Assembly: GCF_002906855.1 (NCBI RefSeq)
Contig: NZ_MINI01000048.1
Coordinates: forward strand, 868,001 to 932,000
DNA from: Pseudomonas putida
GTDB taxonomy: Bacteria; Pseudomonadota; Gammaproteobacteria; Pseudomonadales; Pseudomonadaceae
Length of the DNA stretch: 64,000 bases
Reading direction: 5' to 3'
Position numbers and translations under genes: made by a program. Below the pieces are notes generated by a model. It searched no databases. It was not told where the DNA came from and was given only the letters and a program-made list of their open reading frames with translations. Shown piece by piece: positions 18,175 through 28,829 of this stretch. How positions within the stretch are numbered: position 1 is the first letter of the stretch; each line of letters opens with the position of its first letter.

Positions 18175-18978
18175 TCAATATCCCGCGCTATTGAAGTCAA
18201 GTTTCACTTCAAAATCAGTGGCCCGCTCCACCCCAGTCTCCACTCGCCCATCGGCATGCAGGCGCAGCCAGCGATAACCCGGCTGTTCTTCGCTGACCTT
18301 GAAGTCCTCGCTACCCGCCGCGAACTGGATGCAGGTCGACGGCGTGGCCAGTAGCCTCAAGCCATCGCGCCATTCATCCCACTCCTGATGAATGTGCCCC
18401 CAAAGCAACGCCTTCACCTGTGGATAACCGCGCAACCGCTGCAACAATTCATCGGCATTGCGCAAACCGATCGGGGCGATCCAGGCGCAACCGATATCCA
18501 CCGGCTGATGGTGACAGCACACCAGGCAATAGCGCTCGCCGGCCGAGGCCAGAGCATCATCGAGGGTCGACAACTGGTTCTGTTCAAGCAATCCATGGGT
18601 AGCGCCCTGCACCGCCGTGTTGAGCATGACCACGCGCCAGTTGCCGATGTCGGTCACCGACTGCACCAGCTCTGGCGCGACCTCGCTCATGGCCTTGGCT
18701 TCATCATGGTTGCCCGGCAACCAGCGAGTCGGTACGGCAAATTCGCCGGTCAGCTCTCGGAACGCTTCATACGACGCAACACTGCCATCCTGGGACAGGT
18801 CACCGGTGCACAACAGCAAGTCGACACGCGGCTGCTCGCGACGAACCTGGGCCACCACATGGCGCAGGCTGTCGCGGGTATTGAGGCCCAGCAAGGTGCC
18901 CGCCGGGTTGGCGAACAGGTGGGCGTCGGTCAGTTGCACCACATGCACGGGCGCAGGGGAAGAGTCTGGGTGCGGCAA
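18175..18978 (-). CDS. cpdA: 3',5'-cyclic-AMP phosphodiesterase
   Basis: Calcineurin-like metallophosphoesterase of 267 residues that hydrolyses cAMP. Metal-binding motifs are all visible: QLTDAHLF (D-x-H), CTGDLSQDGS (GD), LPGNHDE (GNHD) and LWGHIHQEW (GHxH). I select a TTG start at 18978 because GAGGAG lies at 18986-18991, seven bases away; the ATG at 19044 would add 22 unrelated basic residues. The regulatory partner in Pseudomonas is the cAMP-Vfr/Crp pathway. Confidence 0.9.
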   Translation of the reverse strand: MPHPDSSPAPVHVVQLTDAHLFANPAGTLLGLNTRDSLRHVVAQVRREQPRVDLLLCTGDLSQDGSVASYEAFRELTGEFAVPTRWLPGNHDEAKAMSEVAPELVQSVTDIGNWRVVMLNTAVQGATHGLLEQNQLSTLDDALASAGERYCLVCCHHQPVDIGCAWIAPIGLRNADELLQRLRGYPQVKALLWGHIHQEWDEWRDGLRLLATPSTCIQFAAGSEDFKVSEEQPGYRWLRLHADGRVETGVERATDFEVKLDFNSAGY

Positions 18979-18985
18979 CGGCCGT

Positions 18986-18991
18986 CTCCTC
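18986..18991 (-). promoter_or_regulatory. Ribosome-binding site that decides the cpdA start
   Basis: GAGGAG on the minus strand, seven bases before the TTG codon at 18978-18976. No comparable site precedes the ATG further upstream. Confidence 0.6.
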
Positions 18992-19063
18992 GAACGGGTA
19001 CTGCGCGAATTATGGCGCTGGAACGGCTGCGAGCAAACACTCACACCCGAACCAGGTCACATT

Positions 19064-19516
19064 TCAGCGCACACTTGCCAATTCGTGACCACAGGCCAGG
19101 CAATGGCTGAGCCATTCGCCGAGGAACAGATTGAGCTGCGCCTTCTCGTCCGGCTGGTGCATGGCCTCGTTGGGGTACGGGTAGATGCTGCGCAGGCGGC
19201 GGGCATGCTCGGCGCTGACCACTTCGGCCATACGCGCATCGTGATACACCTGCACCTCCAGGTGCGGCACCGGCAGCCAGGGCAGGCTGTGCTCCTGGCG
19301 CACGCGCAAAGTAGTGGTGTACGGACAGGCCAGCAGCACATCGAGCACCAGCACGCCGAGCATCTGGTCGCCCTGGGTCATGCCGATGCGCCGCGAACTC
19401 TGGGTTGTACGCATATCAGGCAGCAGGCGCATGAGCCGGGCATAGTTGGCCTCGCAGGCTGCTTGCAGCCCGGCCAGATCAACCCGATAACGCTCACGCA
19501 AGAGGTTCACTTCCAC
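19064..19516 (-). CDS. yqiB: DUF1249 (YqiB-type) protein
   Basis: Soluble protein of 150 residues matching the YqiB/DUF1249 family (YARLMRLLPDM near the N-terminus and VYHDARMAEVVSAEHARR in the middle). Function unknown. It overlaps the nudF stop: the frame opens at a GTG (19516), and a second GTG two codons later (19510) forms a GTGA overlap with the nudF stop and is an equally good start. The nudF-yqiB-cpdA-yqiA order is conserved in many gamma-proteobacteria, which suggests co-transcription rather than a known shared function. Confidence 0.85.
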   Translation of the reverse strand: MEVNLLRERYRVDLAGLQAACEANYARLMRLLPDMRTTQSSRRIGMTQGDQMLGVLVLDVLLACPYTTTLRVRQEHSLPWLPVPHLEVQVYHDARMAEVVSAEHARRLRSIYPYPNEAMHQPDEKAQLNLFLGEWLSHCLACGHELASVR

Positions 19517-20124
19517 ATACCTCGAACTTCATCTTTGTTCAGCGCCAGCCACTGCAGGCTGATGATGGTCGCCGCGTTGCAGATTTGACCATCGCGCACG
19601 GCCTGCATTGCATCGTCGAACGACCACACGCGTACACGGATGTCCTCGCTTTCTTCTTCCAGGCCATGCAGGCCACCCGCGCCTTCACTGGTGCAGCGGC
19701 CAAGGTACAGGTGCACGTACTCATCACTGCCGCCGGGCGACGGGAAGTAACGGGTAATCGGCCACAAGGCGCTAATGGTCAGCCCAGCTTCTTCCTCGGC
19801 TTCGCGATGTGCGACTTGTTCCGGCTCCTCTGCCTTGTCGATCAGCCCGGCAACCATCTCGATCAGCCAAGGGTTGTCGACCTTGCCCAAGGCGCCGACA
19901 CGGAACTGCTCGATCAGCACCACCTCATCGCGCAGCGGGTCGTAAGGCAGCACGCAGACCGCATCGTGACGCACGAACAGCTCACGGCTGATCTCACGGC
20001 TCATGCCACCCGCGAACAGTTCATGGCGCAGTTGCACCTTGTCGAGCTTGTAGAAGCCCTTGAAGCAGTTGGCCCGCTCGACGATCTCGACCGCCTTGGG
20101 CACCGAATTCAACGTGTCTGACAT
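19507..20124 (-). CDS. nudF: ADP-ribose pyrophosphatase (Nudix)
   Basis: Nudix hydrolase of 205 residues that cleaves ADP-ribose to AMP and ribose-5-phosphate. The Nudix box GLIDKAEEPEQVAHREAEEE followed by AGL is intact (G-x5-E-x7-RE-x2-EE). Upstream VVLIEQFRVGAL and downstream YFPSPGGSDEYVHLYL are typical of the NudF branch. The start at MSDTLNS is chosen over an ATG four codons upstream. It heads the leftward nudF-yqiB-cpdA-yqiA run. Confidence 0.95.
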   Translation of the reverse strand: MSDTLNSVPKAVEIVERANCFKGFYKLDKVQLRHELFAGGMSREISRELFVRHDAVCVLPYDPLRDEVVLIEQFRVGALGKVDNPWLIEMVAGLIDKAEEPEQVAHREAEEEAGLTISALWPITRYFPSPGGSDEYVHLYLGRCTSEGAGGLHGLEEESEDIRVRVWSFDDAMQAVRDGQICNAATIISLQWLALNKDEVRGMWK

Positions 20125-20309
20125 GGAAATCCTCATTACCTCAATTACCGCATCGCGCCATCCTACTCTGCACGGTTGCCCGTTTCACCCCTTTCCGGCA
20201 ACCATTCGTGCACTCGGGACAGCACGCCTTCACTCTGTTAGCTTAGTGGCGAACTGAAGGCCGCGCAGACGGTCAAAGGCCGACTTTTCCCTGTTCTGCA
20301 AGGATCATC

Positions 20310-21056
20310 ATGACACTTGTCAAACTGACTTCCGTGGCCGTGCTGGCACTCGCTCTGGGCGCCTGCCAGAGTCTGTTCGCACCCAATTACCGGACCCCGC
20401 TCGAGGTCAAGCGTGATGCCTGGGAGCACGTCAAACCCGGCTGCAGCGCCAGTGACTGCCCGCTGGTGAACATTGACACCGTGCACTTCCCGGCCCAGCC
20501 CAAGCTCGACGCCATCGTCGAAAAGCGCCTGCTGCAACTGACCGAAGACAATCAGCATGGCACCGCGCCAAGCACCCTCCAGGCCTACGAGCAGCAATAC
20601 CTGGCCAGTGCGGACAAACGCAACAGCAGCTACCTGCAAGCCAAGGTACGCGAGCAGCATGACGGGCTGGTGATCATCGAGCTGTCCAGCTACCTCGACA
20701 GCGGCGGTGCCCACGGCATGCCGGGGCGCGGCTTCATCAACTATTCGCGCAAGCTGGACAAGGTGCTGACCCTGCAGGACATGCTGGTGCCAGGCCAGGA
20801 AGAAACCTTCTGGAAGACCGTGGAAGAGTCGCACCGTGCCTGGCTGATCAGCGTGGGCATGGACAAGGACGCCGAGTTCGTCAAGACCTGGCCCTTCAAG
20901 CGCTCGCCGCACATCGCCCTGACGTACGGCGCTGTGGTGGTGAAGTACGAGGTCTACGCCATCGCGCCCTACTCCATGGGCCACGTGGAGCTGAAGATCC
21001 CTTACCCACGCCTGAACGGCGTGCTCAAGCCTGAGCTGTTTCCCGGCCGCGGCTGA
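20310..21056 (+). CDS. RsiV/DUF3298-family lipoprotein
   Basis: Lipoprotein of 248 residues with lipobox LGAC (Cys at residue 19). The C-terminal half contains DSGGAHGMPGRGFINYSR and LTYGAVVVKYEVYAIAPYSMG, the DUF3298/RsiV-like domain pattern, where the GGAHG and the final Y-x-I-AP-Y-x-G segments are the hallmarks. No anti-sigma region or sigma gene is nearby, so a sensor role is unproven. It is divergent from nudF, and its last 32 bases overlap the 3' end of cytX on the other strand. Confidence 0.85.
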   Translation: MTLVKLTSVAVLALALGACQSLFAPNYRTPLEVKRDAWEHVKPGCSASDCPLVNIDTVHFPAQPKLDAIVEKRLLQLTEDNQHGTAPSTLQAYEQQYLASADKRNSSYLQAKVREQHDGLVIIELSSYLDSGGAHGMPGRGFINYSRKLDKVLTLQDMLVPGQEETFWKTVEESHRAWLISVGMDKDAEFVKTWPFKRSPHIALTYGAVVVKYEVYAIAPYSMGHVELKIPYPRLNGVLKPELFPGRG

Positions 21057-22308
21057 AACTCAGCAGGCTATGCAACCCACCTGCCAGCAGCAGTGCTGGC
21101 AGGGTAGCGCCCAGCTCCGGTGCCTTGGAGGCGATCACATGATAGGCCACCACACCCACCACCCAGGCCAGCAGCGCCTGCCAGTGCAAGCCACCGACCT
21201 GGGTCGGCAGACGACGGCGACGGATCACGTAGTGGTCCATCAGCACCACGCCGAACAGTGGCGCGAACACCGAACCGATCAGCAACAGGAAGTTCTCGTA
21301 CTGGGCCAATGGCGCCAGCAAGGCGATCAGGGTGCATAGCACACCAATGGCCAAGGCAAGGTGCTCGACCTTCAGTGGCAACAGCACGCCAGTGGAAACG
21401 GCAGCCGAGTGAATATCGGCAAAGGCCTTTTCCGACTCGTCCAGCAGGATCAACAGCAGTGGGATACCCATGCCGGCACCCGCGAGGGCCAGCAGCAGCG
21501 CATTGACCTCGCCGCTGGCGGCAAAGGCCAGGGTGTACGCCACGCCCAGGCTCATCAGCCAGGTGTTGCCGATGAAGTAGCCCAGGACGGTTCCGCCGAA
21601 TACATGTTTGCCGTTACGGGCGAAACGCGAGTAGTCGGCGATCAACGGCAACCATGACAACGGCATCGCAATGGCGATGTCGAAGCCAACGGCCAGCGAC
21701 ATCGAACCATCCCCGGCGCGGCTCCACAGCTCAGCCAGGTCGGCCTTGGCGAACAGGTTCCAGGTCAGCCACAGGCACGCCCCCAGCAGCAGCCAGATAC
21801 CCCAGGCACGCAGCACCTTGCGCACGAACGCCAACGGGCCGCTGACCGCCAGCAGAGTGGCCAAACCACCGAAGCACAGCGTCCAGAGCATCGGGCTGTT
21901 CCAGGCACTGTCTTCGCCGAACGCCCGCGCGCCCAGCAGGCTGGCAGCATCGCGCATGACGATGATCTCGAAGGCGCCCCAGCCCACCAGTTGCAACAGG
22001 TTGAGCAGTGCCGGCAAGCGCGCGCCATGGCTACCCAGGCTCAGCTTCAAGGTGCCCATGGCCGACAGGCCGGTATCACTGCCAATGACCCCGGCAGCGC
22101 CTAGCAGCAGCACACCGACACCGGTGCCTAGGGCGATAGCCAGGACCGCGCCGGCCAGGCCAAGGCCAGGGGCCAGCATGGCACCGACCTGCAGGACCAT
22201 CAGGCCGATGCCCAGAGAGAACCACAGCGAGAACAGGTCACGGGCGCCAAAGATGCGCTGGTGGGTGGGGACCGGGTAGTCGGGGGAGAATTGGCTGGGT
22301 GATGTCAT
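21025..22308 (-). CDS. cytX: CytX-type hydroxymethylpyrimidine/cytosine permease
   Basis: Transporter of 427 residues with about 12 membrane segments, NCS1 family (RIFGARDLFSLWFSLGIGL at the N-terminus, PLSWLPLIADYSRFARNG in the middle). CytX members are thiamin-linked and thought to import the pyrimidine precursor. The location immediately after riboswitch-controlled thiC supports that role. The start at MTSPSQFS follows ORF residues without hydrophobic character. An inverted repeat sits in the 91-base gap to thiC and may reduce readthrough. Confidence 0.85.
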   Translation of the reverse strand: MTSPSQFSPDYPVPTHQRIFGARDLFSLWFSLGIGLMVLQVGAMLAPGLGLAGAVLAIALGTGVGVLLLGAAGVIGSDTGLSAMGTLKLSLGSHGARLPALLNLLQLVGWGAFEIIVMRDAASLLGARAFGEDSAWNSPMLWTLCFGGLATLLAVSGPLAFVRKVLRAWGIWLLLGACLWLTWNLFAKADLAELWSRAGDGSMSLAVGFDIAIAMPLSWLPLIADYSRFARNGKHVFGGTVLGYFIGNTWLMSLGVAYTLAFAASGEVNALLLALAGAGMGIPLLLILLDESEKAFADIHSAAVSTGVLLPLKVEHLALAIGVLCTLIALLAPLAQYENFLLLIGSVFAPLFGVVLMDHYVIRRRRLPTQVGGLHWQALLAWVVGVVAYHVIASKAPELGATLPALLLAGGLHSLLSFSRGRETAQA

Positions 22309-22347
22309 TGTTATATTCGCAGGAAGAATTGATGAGACATTGGCCAC

Positions 22348-22386
22348 CCCTTTGTGGGAGCGGCGAACCGCCGCTCCCACAAAGGG
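22348..22386. repeat. Perfect inverted repeat (REP-like) between thiC and cytX
   Basis: CCCTTTGTGGGAGCGGCG / CGCCGCTCCCACAAAGGG around a short AAC loop. The core TGTGGGAGCGGC is common in Pseudomonas REP-like elements. It could act as a stabilising or attenuating hairpin on the thiC-cytX transcript. Confidence 0.7.
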
Positions 22387-22399
22387 AATGGTGGCGTTC

Positions 22400-24280
<1,881 letters not shown>

Positions 24281-24450
24281 TACAGGCTCTCCAGACGGCT
24301 TCCTAGCAGTGGAATGTCGGGGTGAACCTGAAAGACGTGGACGCACCCTTGATGGGTGCAGTGCCGGATATGGGGGTGCCTGAAGCTGCATGCAGCTGCG
24401 ACATTCCCGGACCTGGCACAAGAGGCTCCCCGGGAAGGCGAGCAATCTTG

Positions 24451-24533
24451 TTCCCTACGCAGGCGCTAACCTGATCAGGTTCAACGGGATCCGCACCTCT
24501 GCGATCTCAGCCTTTGCTTCAAGGCACCCCGAC
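24451..24533 (-). promoter_or_regulatory. TPP riboswitch upstream of thiC
   Basis: Read on the minus strand the segment shows GGGGTGCC, then GGCTGAGATC, then the long TTGAACCTGATCAGGTTAG, then GCGTAGGGA, in the order and spacing of the THI-box aptamer. About 170 bases separate it from the thiC ATG. That leader contains a GCACCC/GGGTGC hairpin (about 24341-24358) but no clear T-run, so control by translation or Rho seems likelier than intrinsic termination. Confidence 0.95.
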
Positions 24534-24702
24534 AAGAACATCCGCAGTCTAGACTGGAGTGGTCGGCAAAGCCAAGCGGGTAAAACGCAGGGGAGATGAA
24601 AGGCACAACCTATGATTGTTGACGGGTGCGCATGGCACTACACTGGCCCGTCGCTCGATACTCAACAGTTCAGTAATTAAATTTCGTACAAGGATTGCCT
24701 CT
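24534..24702. promoter_or_regulatory. Divergent promoter region thiC / tolC-like gene
   Basis: These 169 bases between the thiC riboswitch and the TolC-like start must hold both promoters. AT-rich stretches occur at about 24660-24690, but I cannot assign -35/-10 boxes with confidence. Confidence 0.4.
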
Positions 24703-26139
24703 ATGCTGCGCAAACTTTCACTGGCGATAGCCGTGTCTTGTGCGTCCAACGGAGTGGTCTGGGCAGCGGACATGCCCACGACGGTAAAGACCGATCTGGT
24801 CAGTGTTTACCAGGAAGCGGTCGACAACAACGCCGATCTTGCTGCCGCCCGTGCCGATTATGGCGCCCAGAAAGAAGTCGTGCCGCAGGCCCGCGCCGGC
24901 CTGTTGCCAAACCTCTCGGCCGGTGCCGAGATGCAGAATACCCGCACCAAGCTCGACCAGCCTTCGACGACCATCAACCGCAGCGGCAACAGCTGGAGCG
25001 CGACCCTTTCGCAACCGATCTTCCGCGCCGATCGCTGGTTCCAGTTGCAGGCTGCCGAAGCGGTCAACGAGCAGGCGGCACTGCAACTGTCGGCGACCGA
25101 GCAAAACTTGATCCTGCAGACTGCGCAGAATTACTTCACCGTGCTGCGTGCCCAGGACAACCTGGCGGCGACCAAAGCCGAGGAAGCGGCGTTCAAGCGT
25201 CAGCTGGACCAGTCCAACGAACGTTTCGACGTCGGCCTCTCCGACAAGACCGACGTGCTGCAGTCGCAGGCCAGCTACGACACCGCCCGGGCCAACCGGA
25301 TCGTCGCAGAGCGCCAGGTACAGGATGCCTTCGAGGCCCTGGTCACCCTGACCAACCGCGAATACAGCTCGATCCAGGGTGTGGTCCATACACTTCCGGT
25401 GAAGGTGCCGACCCCCAACGACGCCAAGGCCTGGGTAGAAACCGCTGGTCGCCAGAACCTCAACCTGCTTGCCACCAACCATGCCGTTGCCGCCGCCGAA
25501 GAAACCCTGCGCCAGCGCAAGGCCGGCCACGCTCCGACCCTCGATGCGGTGGCTCAGTACCAAAAAGGCGACAACGACAACCTGGGTTTCAGCAACTCGG
25601 CTGCGCTGCCCAATGTGCATTACAGCGGTGACGTGGAGCAGACCACCGTCGGCCTGCAGCTGAACATCCCGATCTACAGCGGTGGCCTGACCAGCTCGCA
25701 GGTGCGCGAGGCCTACCAGCGCTTGAGCCAGAGCGAGCAGCAACGCGAAAGCCTGCGCCGCCAGGTGGTGGAGAACACCCGCAACCTGCACCGCGCGGTG
25801 AACACCGATGTGGAGCAGGTGCAGGCGCGCAAGCAGTCGATCATTTCCAACCAGAGCGCCCTGGAAGCCACCGAGATCGGCTACCAGGTCGGTACCCGCA
25901 ACATCGTCGACGTGCTCGACGCCCAGCGCCAGCTGTACACCTCGGTGCGCGACTACAACAACAGCCGTTATGACTACATTCTCGACAACCTGAGCCTGAA
26001 GCAGGCGGCCGGGACCTTGAGCCCGCAGGACCTGCAGGACCTCAAGCAGTACCTCAAGCCGGACTACAACCCGGACAAGGACTTCCTGCCACCGGACCTG
26101 GCTGCAGCGGCTGCCAAGAACTTTGAGCGCAGGCCTTGA
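24703..26139 (+). CDS. tolC: TolC-family outer-membrane channel protein
   Basis: Outer-membrane efflux protein of 478 residues with a signal peptide ending near VVWAA. It has the duplicated OEP repeat: VYQEAVDNNADLAAARADY in the first half and ETLRQRKAGHAPTLDAVAQY in the second, plus GYQVGTRNIVDVLDAQRQLY near the end, as in TolC. The start at MLRKLSLAIAV gives a proper signal sequence and follows an AAGGATT site. No inner-membrane partner genes are adjacent, so it probably serves several type I secretion or RND systems. Confidence 0.93.
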   Translation: MLRKLSLAIAVSCASNGVVWAADMPTTVKTDLVSVYQEAVDNNADLAAARADYGAQKEVVPQARAGLLPNLSAGAEMQNTRTKLDQPSTTINRSGNSWSATLSQPIFRADRWFQLQAAEAVNEQAALQLSATEQNLILQTAQNYFTVLRAQDNLAATKAEEAAFKRQLDQSNERFDVGLSDKTDVLQSQASYDTARANRIVAERQVQDAFEALVTLTNREYSSIQGVVHTLPVKVPTPNDAKAWVETAGRQNLNLLATNHAVAAAEETLRQRKAGHAPTLDAVAQYQKGDNDNLGFSNSAALPNVHYSGDVEQTTVGLQLNIPIYSGGLTSSQVREAYQRLSQSEQQRESLRRQVVENTRNLHRAVNTDVEQVQARKQSIISNQSALEATEIGYQVGTRNIVDVLDAQRQLYTSVRDYNNSRYDYILDNLSLKQAAGTLSPQDLQDLKQYLKPDYNPDKDFLPPDLAAAAAKNFERRP

Positions 26140-26145
26140 GGCAGG

Positions 26146-26184
26146 TGTTGGCGCTTCGCGGGCACGCCCGCGACGCGCCAACAC
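26146..26184. repeat. Inverted repeat between tolC-like gene and waaA
   Basis: TGTTGGCGC and TCGCGGGC / GCCCGCGA and GCGCCAACA form a long stem just after the TolC-like stop. The core resembles REP sequences. It probably ends transcription of the two convergent genes, although no T-run is present. Confidence 0.65.
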
Positions 26185-26189
26185 CAGAG

Positions 26190-27461
26190 TCAGCCAAGAA
26201 ACTTGCCCAGCCCATCCAGCAAGCGCTGCAAGGCGCCCTGGTTGGCCCGCATCACCGCCCTGCCCGCCTCGCCCATGCGCTGCGCATCCTGGGGCAGCTC
26301 GATCAAGCGACGCACCGCCTCGGCCAGCCCGTCGGCATCATCGACCTGTTGCAACGCCCCCGCCTCGCGCAGCATCGCGCTGATCTCAAGGAAGTTGAAC
26401 ACATGCGGCCCCATGAGCACCGGCAATGCCAATGCCGCGGGCTCCAGTGGGTTATGGCCGCCCGTGGCCACCAGGCTGCCACCGACAAAGGCGATGTCGG
26501 CCAAGGCGTAGAGAAACAGCAACTCACCCATGGTGTCACCCAGCAGCACTTGCGTCCGGGCATCCACCGACGTGCCGGCGGAGCGGCGCACCGTGGCGAA
26601 CTGCTCGGTGCACAAGGCATGCACGGCATCGAACCGCTCAGGATGACGCGGCACCAGAATCAGCAGCGCATCACCATGCACCTGCAGCAACTGCCGGTGC
26701 GCCTGCAGGATCAAGGCATCCTCACCCTCGTGAGTGCTGGCAGCGATCCACACCGGACGCTGGTCGGCGCCCCACTGTTCGCGCAATGCCCTGGCACGAG
26801 GCGGCAAGTGCTCATCGATCTTCAGGTCGAACTTGATCGAGCCGGTCACCTGCACGCACTCGGGGCGCGCGCCCAGGTCACGGAAGCGCCGAGCCTCGGT
26901 TTCGGTCTGCACGGCGATCAGGCTCATTTCGCCCAGCATCGGCCGGGTCAGCTTGGCAAAGCGCCCGTAGCCACGGGCCGAGCGCTCGGACAGTCGGGCA
27001 TTGGCCAGGGCCACCGGAATGCCGCGCCTGGCGGATTGGTGGATATGGTTGGGCCACAGCTCGGTTTCCATGATGATGCCCAGGCGCGGGCGCACATGGT
27101 CGAGAAAGCGTCCGGCCGCCCATGGCAGGTCGTAGGGCAGGTAGCAATGCTGGATGCGCGGCTCATCGGCGAACATCGCGCGAATGCGCTCGGAACCGGT
27201 CGGGGTCATGCAGGTGAGCGTGATCGGCAGGTCCGGGTAGGCCTTGAGCAGCGAACGCACCATCGGTGCGGCGGCAATGCTTTCACCAACCGATACCGCA
27301 TGCACCCAGATCCCACCCTGGCGCATGGCCGGCAGGTTGCGGGCAAAGCGCTCGCCGATGCGCTGGCCGTAGGCCGGTGCCTTGCGCGCGCGCAGGTACA
27401 GGCGCAGCGCAACCAGCGGCAGGCCCAGGTGAAACAGCAAGGTATAGAGTGTTCTGTTCAT
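26190..27461 (-). CDS. waaA: 3-deoxy-D-manno-octulosonic acid (Kdo) transferase
   Basis: Inner-membrane-associated GT30 glycosyltransferase of 423 residues that adds Kdo to lipid IVA. N-terminal hydrophobic anchor (LYTLLFHLGLPLVALRLYL). Motifs GGIWVHAVSVGES (with the catalytic Glu), METELWPNHI, IAASTHEGED and FVGGSLVATGGHNPLEPA are all present. The start at MNRTLYTLL is chosen because the family begins at this anchor. Confidence 0.96.
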   Translation of the reverse strand: MNRTLYTLLFHLGLPLVALRLYLRARKAPAYGQRIGERFARNLPAMRQGGIWVHAVSVGESIAAAPMVRSLLKAYPDLPITLTCMTPTGSERIRAMFADEPRIQHCYLPYDLPWAAGRFLDHVRPRLGIIMETELWPNHIHQSARRGIPVALANARLSERSARGYGRFAKLTRPMLGEMSLIAVQTETEARRFRDLGARPECVQVTGSIKFDLKIDEHLPPRARALREQWGADQRPVWIAASTHEGEDALILQAHRQLLQVHGDALLILVPRHPERFDAVHALCTEQFATVRRSAGTSVDARTQVLLGDTMGELLFLYALADIAFVGGSLVATGGHNPLEPAALALPVLMGPHVFNFLEISAMLREAGALQQVDDADGLAEAVRRLIELPQDAQRMGEAGRAVMRANQGALQRLLDGLGKFLG

Positions 27462-27472
27462 GGCCGCGGAGT

Positions 27473-28366
27473 TTACCCGATCGCACGCAGGTGCACCGCA
27501 AAGCGCTCGGCCAGCCACTGCGCAGCTGGGCCCAGTGGTTCATCACGGCGCCAGGCCAGTTCGGCCACCAGCGCGGGCGGGCGCCATTCGCTGTCGAGCT
27601 CGACCATGTGCGCCTGGTAGGTCGGGTATTGCACCACATGCCGCGGCAGCCAGGCCCAGCCCAGGCCGCGCATCAGCAGTTCGGCCATGGCGTAGAAGCT
27701 GTCGGCACGCCAGACTTGCGGGCTGATTGCCTCGCCGCCAGGGTAGCCGCTTTGTTGCGGGGTGATCAGCAATTGCCGATGGCGGGCCAGCTGCTGGCGG
27801 GTCACCCGGCCTTCATGCGCAAGCGGATGCTCAATCGCGCAGACCGTTACCATTTCCACACTGCCCAACGCACGGCGCTCCAGTGATGCCGGGATGCTTT
27901 CGTGGTGGAAAAACAGCCCCAGGTCGGCGCGTCGTTCGGCCAGCTTGCGCGCTACATCCCCCTGGGCACCACTGGCCAGTTGCACCTCCAGATAAGGGTA
28001 ACGGCTAGCCAGTTCGTCGAGGCTGTCGATCACAGGCTGGTAAGGCATCGCTTCGTCCTGAGCCACCCTCAGCAAGGCTTCCTGGCCGCGCATCAAGGCC
28101 CGGGCACGACCATCCAGGCGTTCGCACTGGCGCAAGAGCTCGCGGGCATCTTCGAGCAACGCCGTACCGTTTTCAGTCAGTTTGGGTTGGCGCCCGCTGC
28201 TGCGCTCGAACAACGTGACACCGAGGTCGGTTTCAAGCAGGGCGATGGCATTGCTTATGGCCGACTGTGCCTTGCGCTGTTCGCGGGCCACGGCGGAAAA
28301 CGAGCGCAATTCGGCGACCCGCAGGAAAGTGCGCAGTTGTTCAAGGTTCCATTGATCGGCCATCAA
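27473..28366 (-). CDS. LysR-family transcriptional regulator
   Basis: Regulator of 297 residues. An N-terminal winged helix-turn-helix (LEQLRTFLRVAELRSFSAVA, then SAISNAIALLETDLGVTLFER) is followed by the effector-binding domain. It is divergent from the SMR transporter gene across about 84 bases and 11 bases from waaA. The context suggests control of the SMR gene or itself. The second Met is an equally good start. Confidence 0.88.
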   Translation of the reverse strand: MMADQWNLEQLRTFLRVAELRSFSAVAREQRKAQSAISNAIALLETDLGVTLFERSSGRQPKLTENGTALLEDARELLRQCERLDGRARALMRGQEALLRVAQDEAMPYQPVIDSLDELASRYPYLEVQLASGAQGDVARKLAERRADLGLFFHHESIPASLERRALGSVEMVTVCAIEHPLAHEGRVTRQQLARHRQLLITPQQSGYPGGEAISPQVWRADSFYAMAELLMRGLGWAWLPRHVVQYPTYQAHMVELDSEWRPPALVAELAWRRDEPLGPAAQWLAERFAVHLRAIG

Positions 28367-28450
28367 CCCATCTCCCGTTCGGATAGGTAATGACTTTACC
28401 GCATCCGGGCAATCGCTAGAATGCCGAGCCAGTTACCGGAGGATCCCGTC

Positions 28451-28783
28451 ATGAATGCCTATACCTATCTCGCCATCGCCATCTGCGCCGAAGTCATCGC
28501 CACTGCCTCCATGAAGGCGGTAAAGGGGCTGAGCACGCCGTTGCCGTTGCTGCTGATGGTGGTCGGCTACGGGATCGCGTTCTGGATGCTGACCCTGGTG
28601 GTGCGCAGCATTCCGGTAGGCATCGCCTATGCGATCTGGTCGGGCCTTGGCATCGTGCTGATCAGCGTGGCGGCGCTGGTGGTCTATGGGCAGAAGCTGG
28701 ATGTACCGGCGATGCTGGGCATGGCCATGATCGTGGGCGGCGTGGTTGTGATTCAGCTGTTTTCCAAAACTGCCGGGCACTGA
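28451..28783 (+). CDS. SMR-family small multidrug transporter
   Basis: Four-helix inner-membrane protein of 110 residues. The essential membrane Glu is in AICAEVIATASMKAV (E14-equivalent of EmrE), and PVGIAYAIWSGLGIVLI and the last helix GVVVIQLF are typical. A GGAGGATC site lies before the ATG; the longer frame upstream is not supported. Closest to the EmrE/QacE drug-exporting branch rather than Gdx, judged by the overall pattern only. Divergent from a LysR gene. Confidence 0.9.
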   Translation: MNAYTYLAIAICAEVIATASMKAVKGLSTPLPLLLMVVGYGIAFWMLTLVVRSIPVGIAYAIWSGLGIVLISVAALVVYGQKLDVPAMLGMAMIVGGVVVIQLFSKTAGH

Positions 28784-28829
28784 GGCAGCCTGTATACTTG
28801 CCAGCTGTCCCAGTCTTCGAGGTACCGCC

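Noticed and set aside
24341..24358. Intrinsic terminator of the thiC riboswitch
   Set aside because: The GCACCC/GGGTGC hairpin is short and is not followed by a T-run on the minus strand.
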